A DNA stretch of 64,000 nt from Alcaligenaceae bacterium (GTDB taxonomy: Bacteria; Pseudomonadota; Gammaproteobacteria; Burkholderiales; Burkholderiaceae_B). The translations under genes and the position numbers were made by a program. Of this stretch, positions 26,501 to 35,423 are shown piece after piece (within the stretch, counting starts at the first letter, position 1; the number at the start of each line of letters is the position of its first letter). The notes under the pieces are model-generated. The model did not search any database and had not been told where the DNA came from. It saw only the letters and a program-made list of their open reading frames with translations. The stretch is taken from NCBI GenBank assembly GCA_013416455.1, contig JACCES010000003.1:352841-416840 (forward strand), in the 5' to 3' direction.

Positions 26501-29500
26501 CCTCGCCGCCCAATGCGAGCTCCAGGGCGTAATGGTTCGACGTCTTGGCCTGGCCGGACGGCTGCGGGGCGTCGGCATCCGCGCCCTTCTGATCCGGCTT
26601 CGAGGCATCGTCGGCCGCCTTGGCCGACGCGACGGAGCCGACCGCGGCGCTGCCGCCACCGCCGCCTATGCTTTGCGCACGTATCCCCTCGGCATCGTCG
26701 CCGTGCGTGGCCACGCCCATGCCATTGGCCAGCTTCACGAGGACGTCGCCGCCCCCGCCGCCCTGGCCGCCGCCGCCACCCGCGGCGAATCCGCCGCCCA
26801 GGTGCAGCTTCATGCCGGCATCCTTGCCTTCCGCCTGGGTAATGGCGGTGCTGGCCGCCCCGGCATCGCCGCCGCCGCCGCCCACACTCTGCGCATAGAT
26901 GGCCACCGCCGACGCGCCCGCCGTTTCGATCACGCCGCCGTTCGCCGAGACGTTCACCACACCGCCGCCGCGGCCCATTCCGCCGCTGCCGCCGTAGGCG
27001 CCGCCCAATGTGAGCGCGCCTTCCACGGCGCCTTCGGCGCTGCCGCCCGCGCCGCCGCCGCCGCCCACGCTCTGGGCCAGGATACCGTGCGAAGAGACGC
27101 CCGCGGTCCGGAGGGATCCGCTGTGCGTGACGTCCACCGCGCCGCCCGCTCCGGACGATGCGCCCTTCCCGCCCAGACTGTAGTTCAGCGCGATGCTGCC
27201 CCCCTTGGCATTGCCCAGCGCCGAACCTCCCGTCCCGCCGCCGCCGCCCACGCTCTGCGCGAAGATGCCGGCCGAGTTATTGCCATGCGTCAGGATGCCT
27301 CCCCGGTTCACGACCGATACCGCGCCGCCGTTGCCGCCCGACCTGCCATCCCCGCCGGCGCTGAAGGTCAGCGAGGCGTCCCATTGCGTCTTTTCCTTCT
27401 CGCCCGATGCGGCGTCCTGCGCCTTGGCCGTCGATCCGGCCTCGCCGGCTGCCTTGGCGTCGTCCTTTTTGTCGTCCTTGGGCTTGGCGACGGCCGATTT
27501 TCCGTCGGTGGTGCCGCCCGCCCCGCCGCCGCCGCCCACACTCTGCGCGAACACCGCGGCGCCACCGTAGGTGACCAGACTGCCATCATTGATCACCGTG
27601 ACGGAACCGCCGTCGCCCCCGGCCTCGCCGCTGCCGCCGATCGCCAGGTTGGCCACCCAGCGGGCGCCCTCGGTATTGGCGTCGACGTTCGACCCCGAAC
27701 CGCCGCCACCCCCGACGCTTTGCGCGAAGATGGCCCGCGAGCCTTCGCCCTGGACTGTGATGCCGCCGGAATTGGTGACGCGCACCGAACCGCCGTGCCC
27801 GCCCGCGGCACCCTTGCCGCCCACCGCCAGGTTCAGCGCGATATCGCCGGAGCCGGCACTGGAGGTCATGGCCCCGGCCGAGCCACCGCCCCCGCCCACG
27901 CTCTGGGCGAAGATGCCGGGGGCATGATCCCCCAGCGTGTCGATCCGCCCGCTGTTCGTCACCGTCACGGCCCCGCCGTGGCCGCCCCCGCCGCCACTGC
28001 CGCCGACGCCGAAGGTGAGCGCGACCGATGGGCCTTCGTCCTGCGAGCTGCTTCCGGTTCCACCCTCCGCCGCGCCGGTGGATGCCGCCCCGCCTTCCGT
28101 GTTTGTCGAGCCCTTGCCCTGCTCTGCGGATTCACCGGCCTTGTCGTCCTCCTGCTTCTTGACCTGTGAAACGCCGTCGACGACGCCTCCCGCCCCTCCG
28201 CCGCCGCCGATGCTCTGGGCCACCACGGCAGCCGCATGCTGAGCACTCAACTGGCCGCGGTTCGTGACAGTGACGTCGCCCCCTGCTCCGCCCAGGCCTC
28301 CTGTGCCGCCGAACGACAGGGTAACCGCGTACTTGGCGCCTTCGGTATTGTTGTCCGTGCCTTCGGCCATGCCGCCGCCCCCGCCCACGCTCTGGCCGAA
28401 CACCGCATGGGAACCTTCTCCCAGGGTATCGACCCTGCCGCTGTTGACGATGCTGACCTGGCCGCCGGAGCCCCCGCTGCCGCCCGAACCGCCCAGCGTG
28501 GCGGCAAGATCGATCTTGCCGTCGGTGACGCTGGACTTCGCCGAGCCCGACTTGCCGCCGCCTCCGCCCACGCTCTGGGCAAAGATGCCGGACGCCTGCT
28601 TGCCGCTGGTATGCACGAGGCCGTCATTGATCGCCTCGACTTTGCCGCCCCCGCCGCCGCCCTCGCCCGAGCCGCCCAGCGTGAACGCCGTGGCAACATG
28701 GAAATTGGTTTTCTGCGATGTGGAGGCGGTGGACTTGGCGCCCACCACGCTGCCGGCGCCGCCGCCGCCGCCCACACTCTGGGCCAGCATGCCGGCGGAC
28801 CCGTCGCCCAGCGTCTGTATCACGCCGCCGGCCCTGTTTTCGGCCGTGACCGCGCCGCCCGCTCCCCCGCGGCCGCCCGAGGCCCCCAGCACCACCGAAG
28901 GCGCCAGCGTCTCTGCCTGCGCATCGCCGTCGGCGAGCCCGCCCGCGCCGCCCCCGCCGCCCACGCTCTGCGCAAACATGCCGTGCGAGGCGTCGCCTTC
29001 GGTATGCAGCGTCCTGGTATTGGACAGGGTGGTCTGGCCGCCGGCACCGCCGCCACCGCCCTTGCCCCCCATGGTCAGGGCCAGACTGAAGGACTTCGAG
29101 CCCATGGCCTCGGCCGATGCGGCGCCGGCGCCGCCCATGCCGCCGCCCCCGCCCACGCTCTGCGCAGTCAGGGCATTGGCCAGTTGCCCGGCAACCTTGA
29201 TATCGGCCGTGTTGTGCAGCGTCACTTCACCGCCCTTGCCGCCGGCGCCGCCGACGCCGCCCATCGCCACCGCGACCGACAGGGAAACGCCCCTCGGCAG
29301 GGCAATGGAATCGGCCGACGCGGAACCGCCCGTCCCGCCGCCGCCGCCCACGCTCTGAGCAAGCACGCCGCCCGCGCCGTGGCCGCTCGTGGTCACCTTG
29401 CCGGCATTGGTCAATACGACCTGACCGCCATCGCCACCGCCGCTCGCGTTCCCGCCGACGGTGACAGTCGCCGACACGCTGGCGCTGCTGATGGGAAGGG

Positions 29501-32051
29501 ACAGCGTCAGCCCGGACGCCTTGCCGCCGCTGCCGCCGCCACCGCCGATGCTCTGCGCGGCGACGCCGATGGCATCCGCGCCCTGGGTGATGATCGAGGC
29601 CTGATTGTCGACCACCACCCTGCCGCCGGCACCGCCGCCGCCCGTGGCATCGCCGCCCACGCCATAGTTCACCAGGCCGAACATGTAGGCCGAGACGTCG
29701 CCGCCGGTGCCGCCGCCACCGCCGATGCTGTGAGCGTCGATGCCATAGGCGTCGGCCCCGGCCGTCTCGATGACCGCGGTTCTGCCCGTGTTGACGGTCA
29801 CTGCCCCGCCAGCGCCGCCGCCTGCGCCTTTTCCGCCAATGCTGACATTGACCAGGCCGATGCCGAACGACTCCACGGAACCTGCCGTGCCGCCACCGCC
29901 GCCGATGCTTTGCGCCAGCAGCGCGGTGGCCTGTTCGCCCGTGGTCGCCAGACTGCCGCCCAGGTGTTCCGCCGTCACGTCGCCGCCATGGCCGCCGAGG
30001 CTCCCGGAGCCGCCTATCCCGCCGCCGACGCCCGGCACGACCGACAGAGTGCCGCCGCCGCTGCCGCCGCCCCCGCCCACGCTCTGCACATGCATGGCCA
30101 CCGCATAATCGCCGGCGGTCGCCACATTGCCGGTATTTCGGGCCGCCACATTGCCCCCGTGGCCGCCCATGCCCCCTTGGCCGCCGATCGCCCCGGCGCT
30201 GCCGCCAACGCCACCGCCGCCGCCGATGCTCTGGGCGAGTATCCCGGCGGCGTAGTCCCCCTGAGTACTCAGCGAGCCCCCGTCGTTGCGCAGGCGGATG
30301 GCTCCCCCCGCCGCCATGCCGTTGCCGTTCGCGCTGCTGCCCCCGATGTCGCCGCCGGCGTTCTGCGCCGCGCCGCCGCCGATGTTCTGCGCAAACAGAG
30401 CATGGGATGAGCCCCCGCGGGTGCTTATGTTTCCGGTATTGGTCAGTTCGACGGCGCCGCCCGAGCTGGCCGCGCCGCCTTCGCCGCCCCGCACGCCGCT
30501 ACCCCCGGCACCCGCCTTCCCCGCGAGGCTGCCCGCATACACGCCGTAGGCATTGCTGCCGGCTGTATGCACTTCGGCGGAGGTGACGACGACGACCGTA
30601 TCCGATGTACCGCCCACGCCGCCCTTGGCACCGAACCCGCCTCCGGCTCCCCCGCCGGCGCCGGCGTCACCGCCCCTGCTCTGCGCCCATATGCCGTGGG
30701 ATTCATCCCCGGCCGTATGGATCACCACGCCATCAAGCACATCGACCGTGACTTTACCGCTCTTGCCGCCGTTGCCGCCCAGGCCACCCTCGGGAAAGAG
30801 GTCCTCAGTGGTTGCGTAGCTGCTGTAGCCTTTCCCGCCATTGCCGCCGAAGCTCTGCGCCGACACGCCAGCGCTGCCGCGTCCCGACGTCTGCACCTCG
30901 GCATTCACCAGCTTGAGCTCGACCGCCCCGCCAGCGCCGCCATGCACGCCGGGCAGCCCGCTTCCCCCCTGCGTCAGGGTGCCGCCGGGATTGCCGTCGC
31001 CGCCGTGGCTGCGCAGGTCGACCCCCGCCGAACCCGTGCCGACGGTTTCCACTTTGCTGCGCTGATCGCCGCCCGCCCTGCCCATATGCAAGGTGACGTT
31101 TCCCGCCGCGCCGGTGACAGTGCCCGGCACGCTTCCGTATTCAGCCACCTCGCCGTCCGGATGGATGCCCGACCTTCCACCGGCGCTCGATAGCTTGATG
31201 GCCGCCGCGTTCTGCGGGCCGGAGGTCTTGAATGTGCCGTAGAGGTCCGTCGCCTTGACGTCGCCGCCCTTGCCGCCCGGCCCACCGCTGCCGACGCTGT
31301 TCGCGCCGACCAGCTGCCTGAATTCCCTGCCCTGCGCCCCCTGGCCGCCCCGGGACTCCAGATGGACGGCATGGCCGCTTTCGGCGGCGGCGCTGATATC
31401 GAAGCGGGAAGTCGCCTGGAAGACAACGTTGCCGCCATTGCCGCCGACCGGCCGGTCGATGAGATATCCGAGATCGAATCCCCTGCCGGCGTCGCCACCC
31501 TGGGACAGCACGGAAAGCGCCGAAGCGCCATTCATCTGCGAGTGATTGACGATGGTGCCGCCGCCCGAGACATGCAGGTCGCCGCCGTGGCCGCCCGATC
31601 CCCCCAGCCCGCCCCGTCTGCCCCATCCGGCCTCCCCCCCGGCCCCTCCCCTGCCTCCCGCCGACTCGACCTGAACGGCGATGGCCGGCCCGCTGTTGTT
31701 GACCGAAGCGCCCGGCCGCAGGATCAGCCTGCGAGCCTCGCCGGCGCCGCCCGCCTCGCCGTCTTCCGCGCTGCTGAACAACCCTGCGGAGTCGCCATCC
31801 GCACCCGCGTGACCGGTGGACTGCAACACGACCGGAGACGTCGTACTGCCCTGGACGACCGTGCAGTCGCGCGGATCACAGCCGCCTTCCTGAGCGAAGG
31901 CGGCCACAGGCAGGGACAGTATGGCGGCGAACGCGGCCTGCCATACCGCCGGCAGACTGCCGTACCAGCGGCGGAAGGCGTCCGTGCGAGACACCTTGGA
32001 ATATGCGGGATGTCGTTTCGCTTGCTTCAAGTATTTCTCCAGCAGGTTCAT
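23547..32051 (-). CDS. Giant glycine-rich autotransporter (type Va) with outer-membrane beta-barrel
   Basis: 2834 residues. Residues 1-53 form an unusually long signal: a basic 30-residue start (MNLLEKYLKQAKRHPAYSKV) before the hydrophobic core, ending in AFA. The passenger, about 54-2450, is dominated by Gly-rich beta-helix repeats. The motif A-Q-S-[IV]-G5 occurs 25 times between about residues 600 and 2200 at a spacing near 65, alternating with segments such as VTNSGRIDTLGDHAPGIFAQ. A linker helix near 2450 leads to a C-terminal barrel of about 290 residues beginning around WVRVMNRYVKR and ending in ILRLAKHF, with the terminal Phe needed for BAM recognition. It is expected at the cell surface, probably as an adhesin or biofilm factor. 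There is no strong ribosome-binding site at 32051. Confidence 0.93.
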   Translation of the reverse strand: MNLLEKYLKQAKRHPAYSKVSRTDAFRRWYGSLPAVWQAAFAAILSLPVAAFAQEGGCDPRDCTVVQGSTTSPVVLQSTGHAGADGDSAGLFSSAEDGEAGGAGEARRLILRPGASVNNSGPAIAVQVESAGGRGGAGGEAGWGRRGGLGGSGGHGGDLHVSGGGTIVNHSQMNGASALSVLSQGGDAGRGFDLGYLIDRPVGGNGGNVVFQATSRFDISAAAESGHAVHLESRGGQGAQGREFRQLVGANSVGSGGPGGKGGDVKATDLYGTFKTSGPQNAAAIKLSSAGGRSGIHPDGEVAEYGSVPGTVTGAAGNVTLHMGRAGGDQRSKVETVGTGSAGVDLRSHGGDGNPGGTLTQGGSGLPGVHGGAGGAVELKLVNAEVQTSGRGSAGVSAQSFGGNGGKGYSSYATTEDLFPEGGLGGNGGKSGKVTVDVLDGVVIHTAGDESHGIWAQSRGGDAGAGGGAGGGFGAKGGVGGTSDTVVVVTSAEVHTAGSNAYGVYAGSLAGKAGAGGSGVRGGEGGAASSGGAVELTNTGNISTRGGSSHALFAQNIGGGAAQNAGGDIGGSSANGNGMAAGGAIRLRNDGGSLSTQGDYAAGILAQSIGGGGGVGGSAGAIGGQGGMGGHGGNVAARNTGNVATAGDYAVAMHVQSVGGGGGSGGGTLSVVPGVGGGIGGSGSLGGHGGDVTAEHLGGSLATTGEQATALLAQSIGGGGGTAGSVESFGIGLVNVSIGGKGAGGGAGGAVTVNTGRTAVIETAGADAYGIDAHSIGGGGGTGGDVSAYMFGLVNYGVGGDATGGGGAGGRVVVDNQASIITQGADAIGVAAQSIGGGGGSGGKASGLTLSLPISSASVSATVTVGGNASGGGDGGQVVLTNAGKVTTSGHGAGGVLAQSVGGGGGTGGSASADSIALPRGVSLSVAVAMGGVGGAGGKGGEVTLHNTADIKVAGQLANALTAQSVGGGGGMGGAGAASAEAMGSKSFSLALTMGGKGGGGGAGGQTTLSNTRTLHTEGDASHGMFAQSVGGGGGAGGLADGDAQAETLAPSVVLGASGGRGGAGGAVTAENRAGGVIQTLGDGSAGMLAQSVGGGGGAGSVVGAKSTASTSQKTNFHVATAFTLGGSGEGGGGGGKVEAINDGLVHTSGKQASGIFAQSVGGGGGKSGSAKSSVTDGKIDLAATLGGSGGSGGSGGQVSIVNSGRVDTLGEGSHAVFGQSVGGGGGMAEGTDNNTEGAKYAVTLSFGGTGGLGGAGGDVTVTNRGQLSAQHAAAVVAQSIGGGGGAGGVVDGVSQVKKQEDDKAGESAEQGKGSTNTEGGAASTGAAEGGTGSSSQDEGPSVALTFGVGGSGGGGGHGGAVTVTNSGRIDTLGDHAPGIFAQSVGGGGGSAGAMTSSAGSGDIALNLAVGGKGAAGGHGGSVRVTNSGGITVQGEGSRAIFAQSVGGGGGSGSNVDANTEGARWVANLAIGGSGEAGGDGGSVTVINDGSLVTYGGAAVFAQSVGGGGGAGGTTDGKSAVAKPKDDKKDDAKAAGEAGSTAKAQDAASGEKEKTQWDASLTFSAGGDGRSGGNGGAVSVVNRGGILTHGNNSAGIFAQSVGGGGGTGGSALGNAKGGSIALNYSLGGKGASSGAGGAVDVTHSGSLRTAGVSSHGILAQSVGGGGGAGGSAEGAVEGALTLGGAYGGSGGMGRGGGVVNVSANGGVIETAGASAVAIYAQSVGGGGGDAGAASTAITQAEGKDAGMKLHLGGGFAAGGGGGQGGGGGDVLVKLANGMGVATHGDDAEGIRAQSIGGGGGSAAVGSVASAKAADDASKPDQKGADADAPQPSGQAKTSNHYALELALGGEGGAGGQGGRVEVNIAGQGPNGGAGIATQGDRASAVLMQSIGGGGGRAMAGISETSFKTISLNLSLGGRGGAGGHGGAVEFQNGSEIATSGVNSHGVHAQSIGGGGGTGGGTSNHEAGGSRLALDLNLGGKGGAASSGGGIDLQNRGRIRTHGEASYGLFAQSIGGGGGFASSVETAHDNPTTGSLTIAGAGGSAGNGGKVTLKQDARAVVATAGRNAHGMFAQSIGGGGGAGGTTQSDNHLMVRLGGSGAAGGHGGDIGIDTAGLVETLGDGAYGILAQSIGGGGGFAGDAAQITFGSMKLGVGDTNGAGHGNGGAVTVNVARGGQVFTHGDNAAAIVAQSIGGGGGLGASGIGSGDHADKSGTGGSVGIFVDGAARAAGANAAAIVAQSAGAGGSDIRIVIGDGGEVQGGTGEHGYGVLLLQGRSNQVTVQRGGKLSSQGDIAIRAQGASESTSILNAGVLAGGIDLGGQTRGRLVNEASGSFFTGSKVDLGNGGVLRNEGLLHVGQPGSYGTTRLRGDFEQRGGGQAGVLATSVDFFEQKASVLSVDGKVNLDGVIRPVAYNPLPDRQVTILESTQPFDLAPTLATSDTLIYSYHLHRPSSTALGVSVTADFAGHNAALASDEASLASYLQEQWGNVPELRLREFADVFEHFADVGSVDEYKERLSLMADDAKHSPASTIPQETRRFVNLMMSCPQYQSTGTATLEGDCSWVRVMNRYVKRSASEEDSGYTMHGQTYQLGGQKVIAPGWVLGGSFAYSEGRTKGTESPVTTKGDQYNIGVVLKRQEGPWLVAGALNVGRGHFDSSRGLLVNDQWHEATSEWKSTHAAVRLRGQYTHARESWYVKPIFDVDVVYQRVPGHDESGADVFNIHTDSAQRWNVMLTPTLEIGGRIELKQGGTLRPYLALGATWMSDNTWTTTNRLMGDSGSGAFEITTTNPRVTGNAKAGLEFLNRNGLELRAEYEGNFAKRYASHTGILRLAKHF
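25450..30260 (-). repeat. Array of 25 glycine-rich repeats inside the autotransporter gene
   Basis: About 25 in-frame units averaging near 65 codons. Each carries the DNA for AQS[IV]GGGGG, seen on the plus strand as repeated GCCGCC...CCCAC(G/A)CTCTG blocks, followed by a variable loop and a VxNxGxIxTxGxxAxGI strand pair. The left part of the gene (C-terminal) favours QSI, the middle QSV. The near-identical DNA blocks are prone to slippage and to recombination. Confidence 0.85.
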
Positions 32052-32233
32052 GGCCCGGAGATCCGGCGATACGGTCGCGCCATGCGTTCATTGCGAGCGT
32101 GCGCCGGAAGGCCAGCGCAGCGGCGGCGAGGAAATAAATTTACAGAAAGCTCGTAAAAATTGATACTTGAAATTACCAAAAGCAAGGACGAATGTGTTAC
32201 TGAAGGGGTGATGAACGCCAGACAGAAAAGTTG

Positions 32234-32270
32234 AAAAAAAGCCTCGCTTCCGATTTTCTGGAAGCGAGGC
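32234..32270 (-). terminator. Strong rho-independent terminator, leftward
   Basis: GCCTCGCTTCC (32241-32251) pairs perfectly with GGAAGCGAGGC (32260-32270) over an 8-base loop. On the reverse strand the stem is followed by seven T (32234-32240). It sits 180 bases upstream of the autotransporter start and would shield that gene from leftward read-through. Confidence 0.8.
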
Positions 32271-32271
32271 T

Positions 32272-32541
32272 TAGGGCCTGTTCACACTAAAAGGCGCCTT
32301 ACATGAGTACGCAAACATGTGGATAACAAGGCGCAAAGCGCAGTCGTGGCGGGCCCACGGCGAGCATTTGCAACGCAGGCAGACGCTTGTTTGCGTACTC
32401 ACCCTGCGGGCTGGCAGGTCATCGAACGCCAGGCGTTGTTGCGCAGACCTTGCGTGGGGCGGCCACGCGGCGGCCTGCACGCCTAGCCTGACGCTCGATG
32501 ACCTGCCAGTGCAAGGCACCTTTTAGTGTGAACAGGTCCTA
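32272..32541. mobile_element. 270-bp palindromic element with 29-bp terminal inverted repeats (MITE-like)
   Basis: The ends 32272-32300 and 32513-32541 are inverted copies agreeing at 27 of 29 positions; each begins TAGG(G/A)CCTGTTCACAC. Inside are two further hairpins: GAGTACGCAAAC (32305-32316) with its exact complement at 32389-32400, and CTGGCAGGTCATCGA (32411-32425) with its exact complement at 32495-32509, extended inward with mismatches. No protein is encoded. If the ends are taken as GGCCTG, a TAG triplet flanks both sides, a possible 3-bp target duplication. Confidence 0.7.
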
Positions 32542-32626
32542 GGGGGCCGCACCCGACCAACGGGTTATGACGGTACAGGCCGGCGAGAAACCCCGGGCAA
32601 ATGCGGATTCGCCCGGCCGGAATCAG

Positions 32627-32662
32627 AAAAAGCCCTGTCTCTCTATGTAGACAGGGCTTTTC
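32627..32662 (-). terminator. icd rho-independent terminator
   Basis: AGCCCTGTCT (32631-32640) pairs with AGACAGGGCT (32649-32658) over an 8-base loop. It is flanked by A5 on the left and T4 on the right, so it can work in both directions. It lies 30 bases past the icd stop. Confidence 0.85.
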
Positions 32663-32691
32663 CGGACTTCAATGTATCAGTTCGGAACTGA

Positions 32692-33948
<1,257 letters not shown>

Positions 33949-33979
33949 GAATGCTCCAGGGATAGGATCTGACAATTAC

Positions 33980-34007
33980 CGGGCCGCGGCCCGAGTCTTA
34001 TATAAGA
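33980..34007. promoter_or_regulatory. Two perfect palindromes upstream of icd
   Basis: CGGGCCGCGGCCCG (33980-33993) and TCTTATATAAGA (33996-34007) are perfect palindromes two bases apart in the 155-base icd/DUF1841 divergent spacer. The AT one could be a -10 region or operator for icd; the GC one would form a hairpin in the icd leader. Confidence 0.4.
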
Positions 34008-34103
34008 GTACCGAATAGTTTAGCCTACTTTGGCGTCAGTTACCGAGGCATCGCTAAAATAGACGTTTACCCACCCGCCCGCAAGGGCCGCATCGACATA
34101 CCC

Positions 34104-34532
34104 ATGTTCAATCCATCCCGCGAACAAGTCCGGCAGTTCTTCACCGACGCCTGGACACGGCACAAGGCCGGAGGAATACTGACGTCGCTTGAAACCATCG
34201 CGGCACGCATCATGGAACAGCACCCCGAGTATCATGCCGATCTCGAGGATCCGCAAGCCGAGCAGCGCGACTACGGCGTCGAACAGGGGCGCACCAACCC
34301 CTTCCTGCACATGTCCATGCATCTGGCCATTCAGGAACAGGTATCGATCGACCAGCCTCCCGGGATACGGGCCGCCCACGAACAGCTGGTGCGCGCCCGC
34401 GGCCAGCACGACGCCGAACACATCATCATGGAAGCGCTGGGGCAAGTCATCTGGGAAGCCCAGCGGCTGGGTGCGCCGCCGGACAACGACAAATATCTGG
34501 AATTGATCCTGCGCCACGCCACCCGGGACTGA
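34104..34532 (+). CDS. DUF1841 family protein
   Basis: 142 residues, mostly helical and acidic. The sequence FNPSREQVRQFFTDAWTRHK at the start, HPEYHADLEDPQAEQRDYGV in the middle (about 47-66), and NPFLHMSMHLAIQEQVSIDQPPGI with three His residues (about 73-95) are the recognisable blocks of this family, which is common in beta- and gammaproteobacteria. No function is established. A HxxxH...E arrangement could bind a metal, but this is only a guess from spacing. It is divergent from icd and convergent with the cytochrome pair, so no operon context helps. No strong ribosome-binding site is seen before the ATG. Confidence 0.85.
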   Translation: MFNPSREQVRQFFTDAWTRHKAGGILTSLETIAARIMEQHPEYHADLEDPQAEQRDYGVEQGRTNPFLHMSMHLAIQEQVSIDQPPGIRAAHEQLVRARGQHDAEHIIMEALGQVIWEAQRLGAPPDNDKYLELILRHATRD

Positions 34533-34557
34533 AGCCCCGGATGCGGCCCGCGGAATC

Positions 34558-34926
34558 TCAGCGGCGCACCGCCAGATCGGAAGGAAGGCTGGCAAGCCAT
34601 GCGGCGATATTGCGCATGTCGGCATCGCTGAGCTGCTGGACCATGGCCGTCATGACGGCGTTGGTGCGCGCATTGACGGACGTGCTGCCGGACGCGCCGC
34701 GCTGGTAGGCCCGCAATGAATGCAGCAGGTAGTCGGCATGCTGGCCCGCCAGGATGGGATAGGTCGGCATGACGGAAGTCTTGGCGTCCGCGCCGTGGCA
34801 TGAGGCACAAGCGAACTTCTCGAAAGCGGCCTGGCCGGCCTTCAGATCGGCCGCGGCGGCGGTGCCGGCTCCGCAGAACAGGGCCAGCGCCATGGCGCCC
34901 GCCAGTTTGATCGACATCGAATTCAT
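34558..34926 (-). CDS. Small periplasmic c-type cytochrome
   Basis: 122 residues. A Sec signal ends near TAAAADLK (about 25), and the haem motif CASCH is at about 40-44. A later Met in NAVMTAMVQQLSD is the probable second axial ligand. The LAGQHADYLLHSLRAYQRGA segment matches the class I cytochromes related to each half of cytochrome c4. It follows the related gene at 34943 by 16 bases on the same strand. Together they resemble the two domains of a di-haem c4 split into separate proteins. The likely role is to pass electrons in the periplasm to a terminal oxidase. GGGGAG precedes the ATG. Confidence 0.9.
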   Translation of the reverse strand: MNSMSIKLAGAMALALFCGAGTAAAADLKAGQAAFEKFACASCHGADAKTSVMPTYPILAGQHADYLLHSLRAYQRGASGSTSVNARTNAVMTAMVQQLSDADMRNIAAWLASLPSDLAVRR

Positions 34927-34942
34927 CTTCAGCTTCTCCCCT

Positions 34943-35290
34943 TCACTTCAGGCTGGAATAATAGGCGGCAAGATCAGCCATGTCCTGGGGAGACAGGCTC
35001 TGCGCAATGGCTTCCATCGAAGGGAAGGTACGGGCGCCCGTGGCGTAATCCTGAAGTGCGGTGACGATGTATTCGGCGTTCTGGCCGGCGATCTTGGGAA
35101 CGTGGTAAACCTCGGGAAAGCTTGCCTTGTAGCCTTGGATGCCGTGGCAACCGATGCACATCGACACTTTCGAACGCGCGGCCTGCGGGTCTCCTTTGAT
35201 GGCGGCGTCTTCGGCCTGTGCGGCGGAGGCACAGGACAAGCCCACGGCCAGCACAGCACAGGCACGGTTAAGGGTGCTTCGCAACTTCAT
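34943..35290 (-). CDS. Small periplasmic c-type cytochrome (upstream partner)
   Basis: 115 residues from the ATG at 35290. An open extension to 35341 would put an unlikely stretch before the signal peptide. The signal LNRACAVLAVGLSCASAAQA is followed by the haem motif CIGCH (about 46-50) and IAGQNAEYIVTALQDYATGA, with the axial Met in FPSMEAIAQSLS. It is the first gene of the leftward pair and is divergent from the MoxR gene across 133 bases. Similarity of the IAGQxAxY region to its neighbour suggests tandem duplication of one domain. The ribosome-binding site is weak. Confidence 0.88.
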   Translation of the reverse strand: MKLRSTLNRACAVLAVGLSCASAAQAEDAAIKGDPQAARSKVSMCIGCHGIQGYKASFPEVYHVPKIAGQNAEYIVTALQDYATGARTFPSMEAIAQSLSPQDMADLAAYYSSLK

Positions 35291-35423
35291 GACGGATTGG
35301 CTCTTATGAGAAGTTATATATAGATAGTTGATATTTATCAATCGAACCGCGAAAAATTGTCAGTGTACGATAATCGAAACTCCGCCTCATGGCTAGTGTC
35401 ATGAAACTGTTAGAAGGACGATA

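Larger units (their letters stand above)
32052..32691. other. Gene-free spacer between autotransporter and icd
   Basis: 640 bases with no convincing gene. From right to left it holds the icd terminator (32627-32662), a hairpin CCGGGC/GCCCGG (32593-32616), a palindromic element with terminal inverted repeats (32272-32541), a second leftward terminator (32234-32270), and an AT-rich stretch up to 32052. That stretch must hold the autotransporter promoter, but no clear -35/-10 pair was found. Confidence 0.6.

Noticed and set aside
25450..30260. Regularly spaced near-identical blocks suggesting a CRISPR array
   Set aside because: The blocks are in-frame protein repeats of about 195 bp, not short palindromic repeats with unique spacers.
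26049..30410. Two rightward open frames of 706 and 724 codons, rich in Ala, His and Arg, opposite the autotransporter
   Set aside because: They are mirror products of the glycine repeats; the forward frame has signal, passenger and barrel.
32318..32326. Perfect DnaA box (TTATCCACA on the reverse strand) in the palindromic element
   Set aside because: A single box is expected by chance about every 130 kb of double strand; no cluster, no AT-rich unwinding region, no dnaA/dnaN nearby.
32271..32519. Leftward 82-codon open frame inside the palindromic element
   Set aside because: It spans the inverted repeats, has no ribosome-binding site and no protein-like composition.
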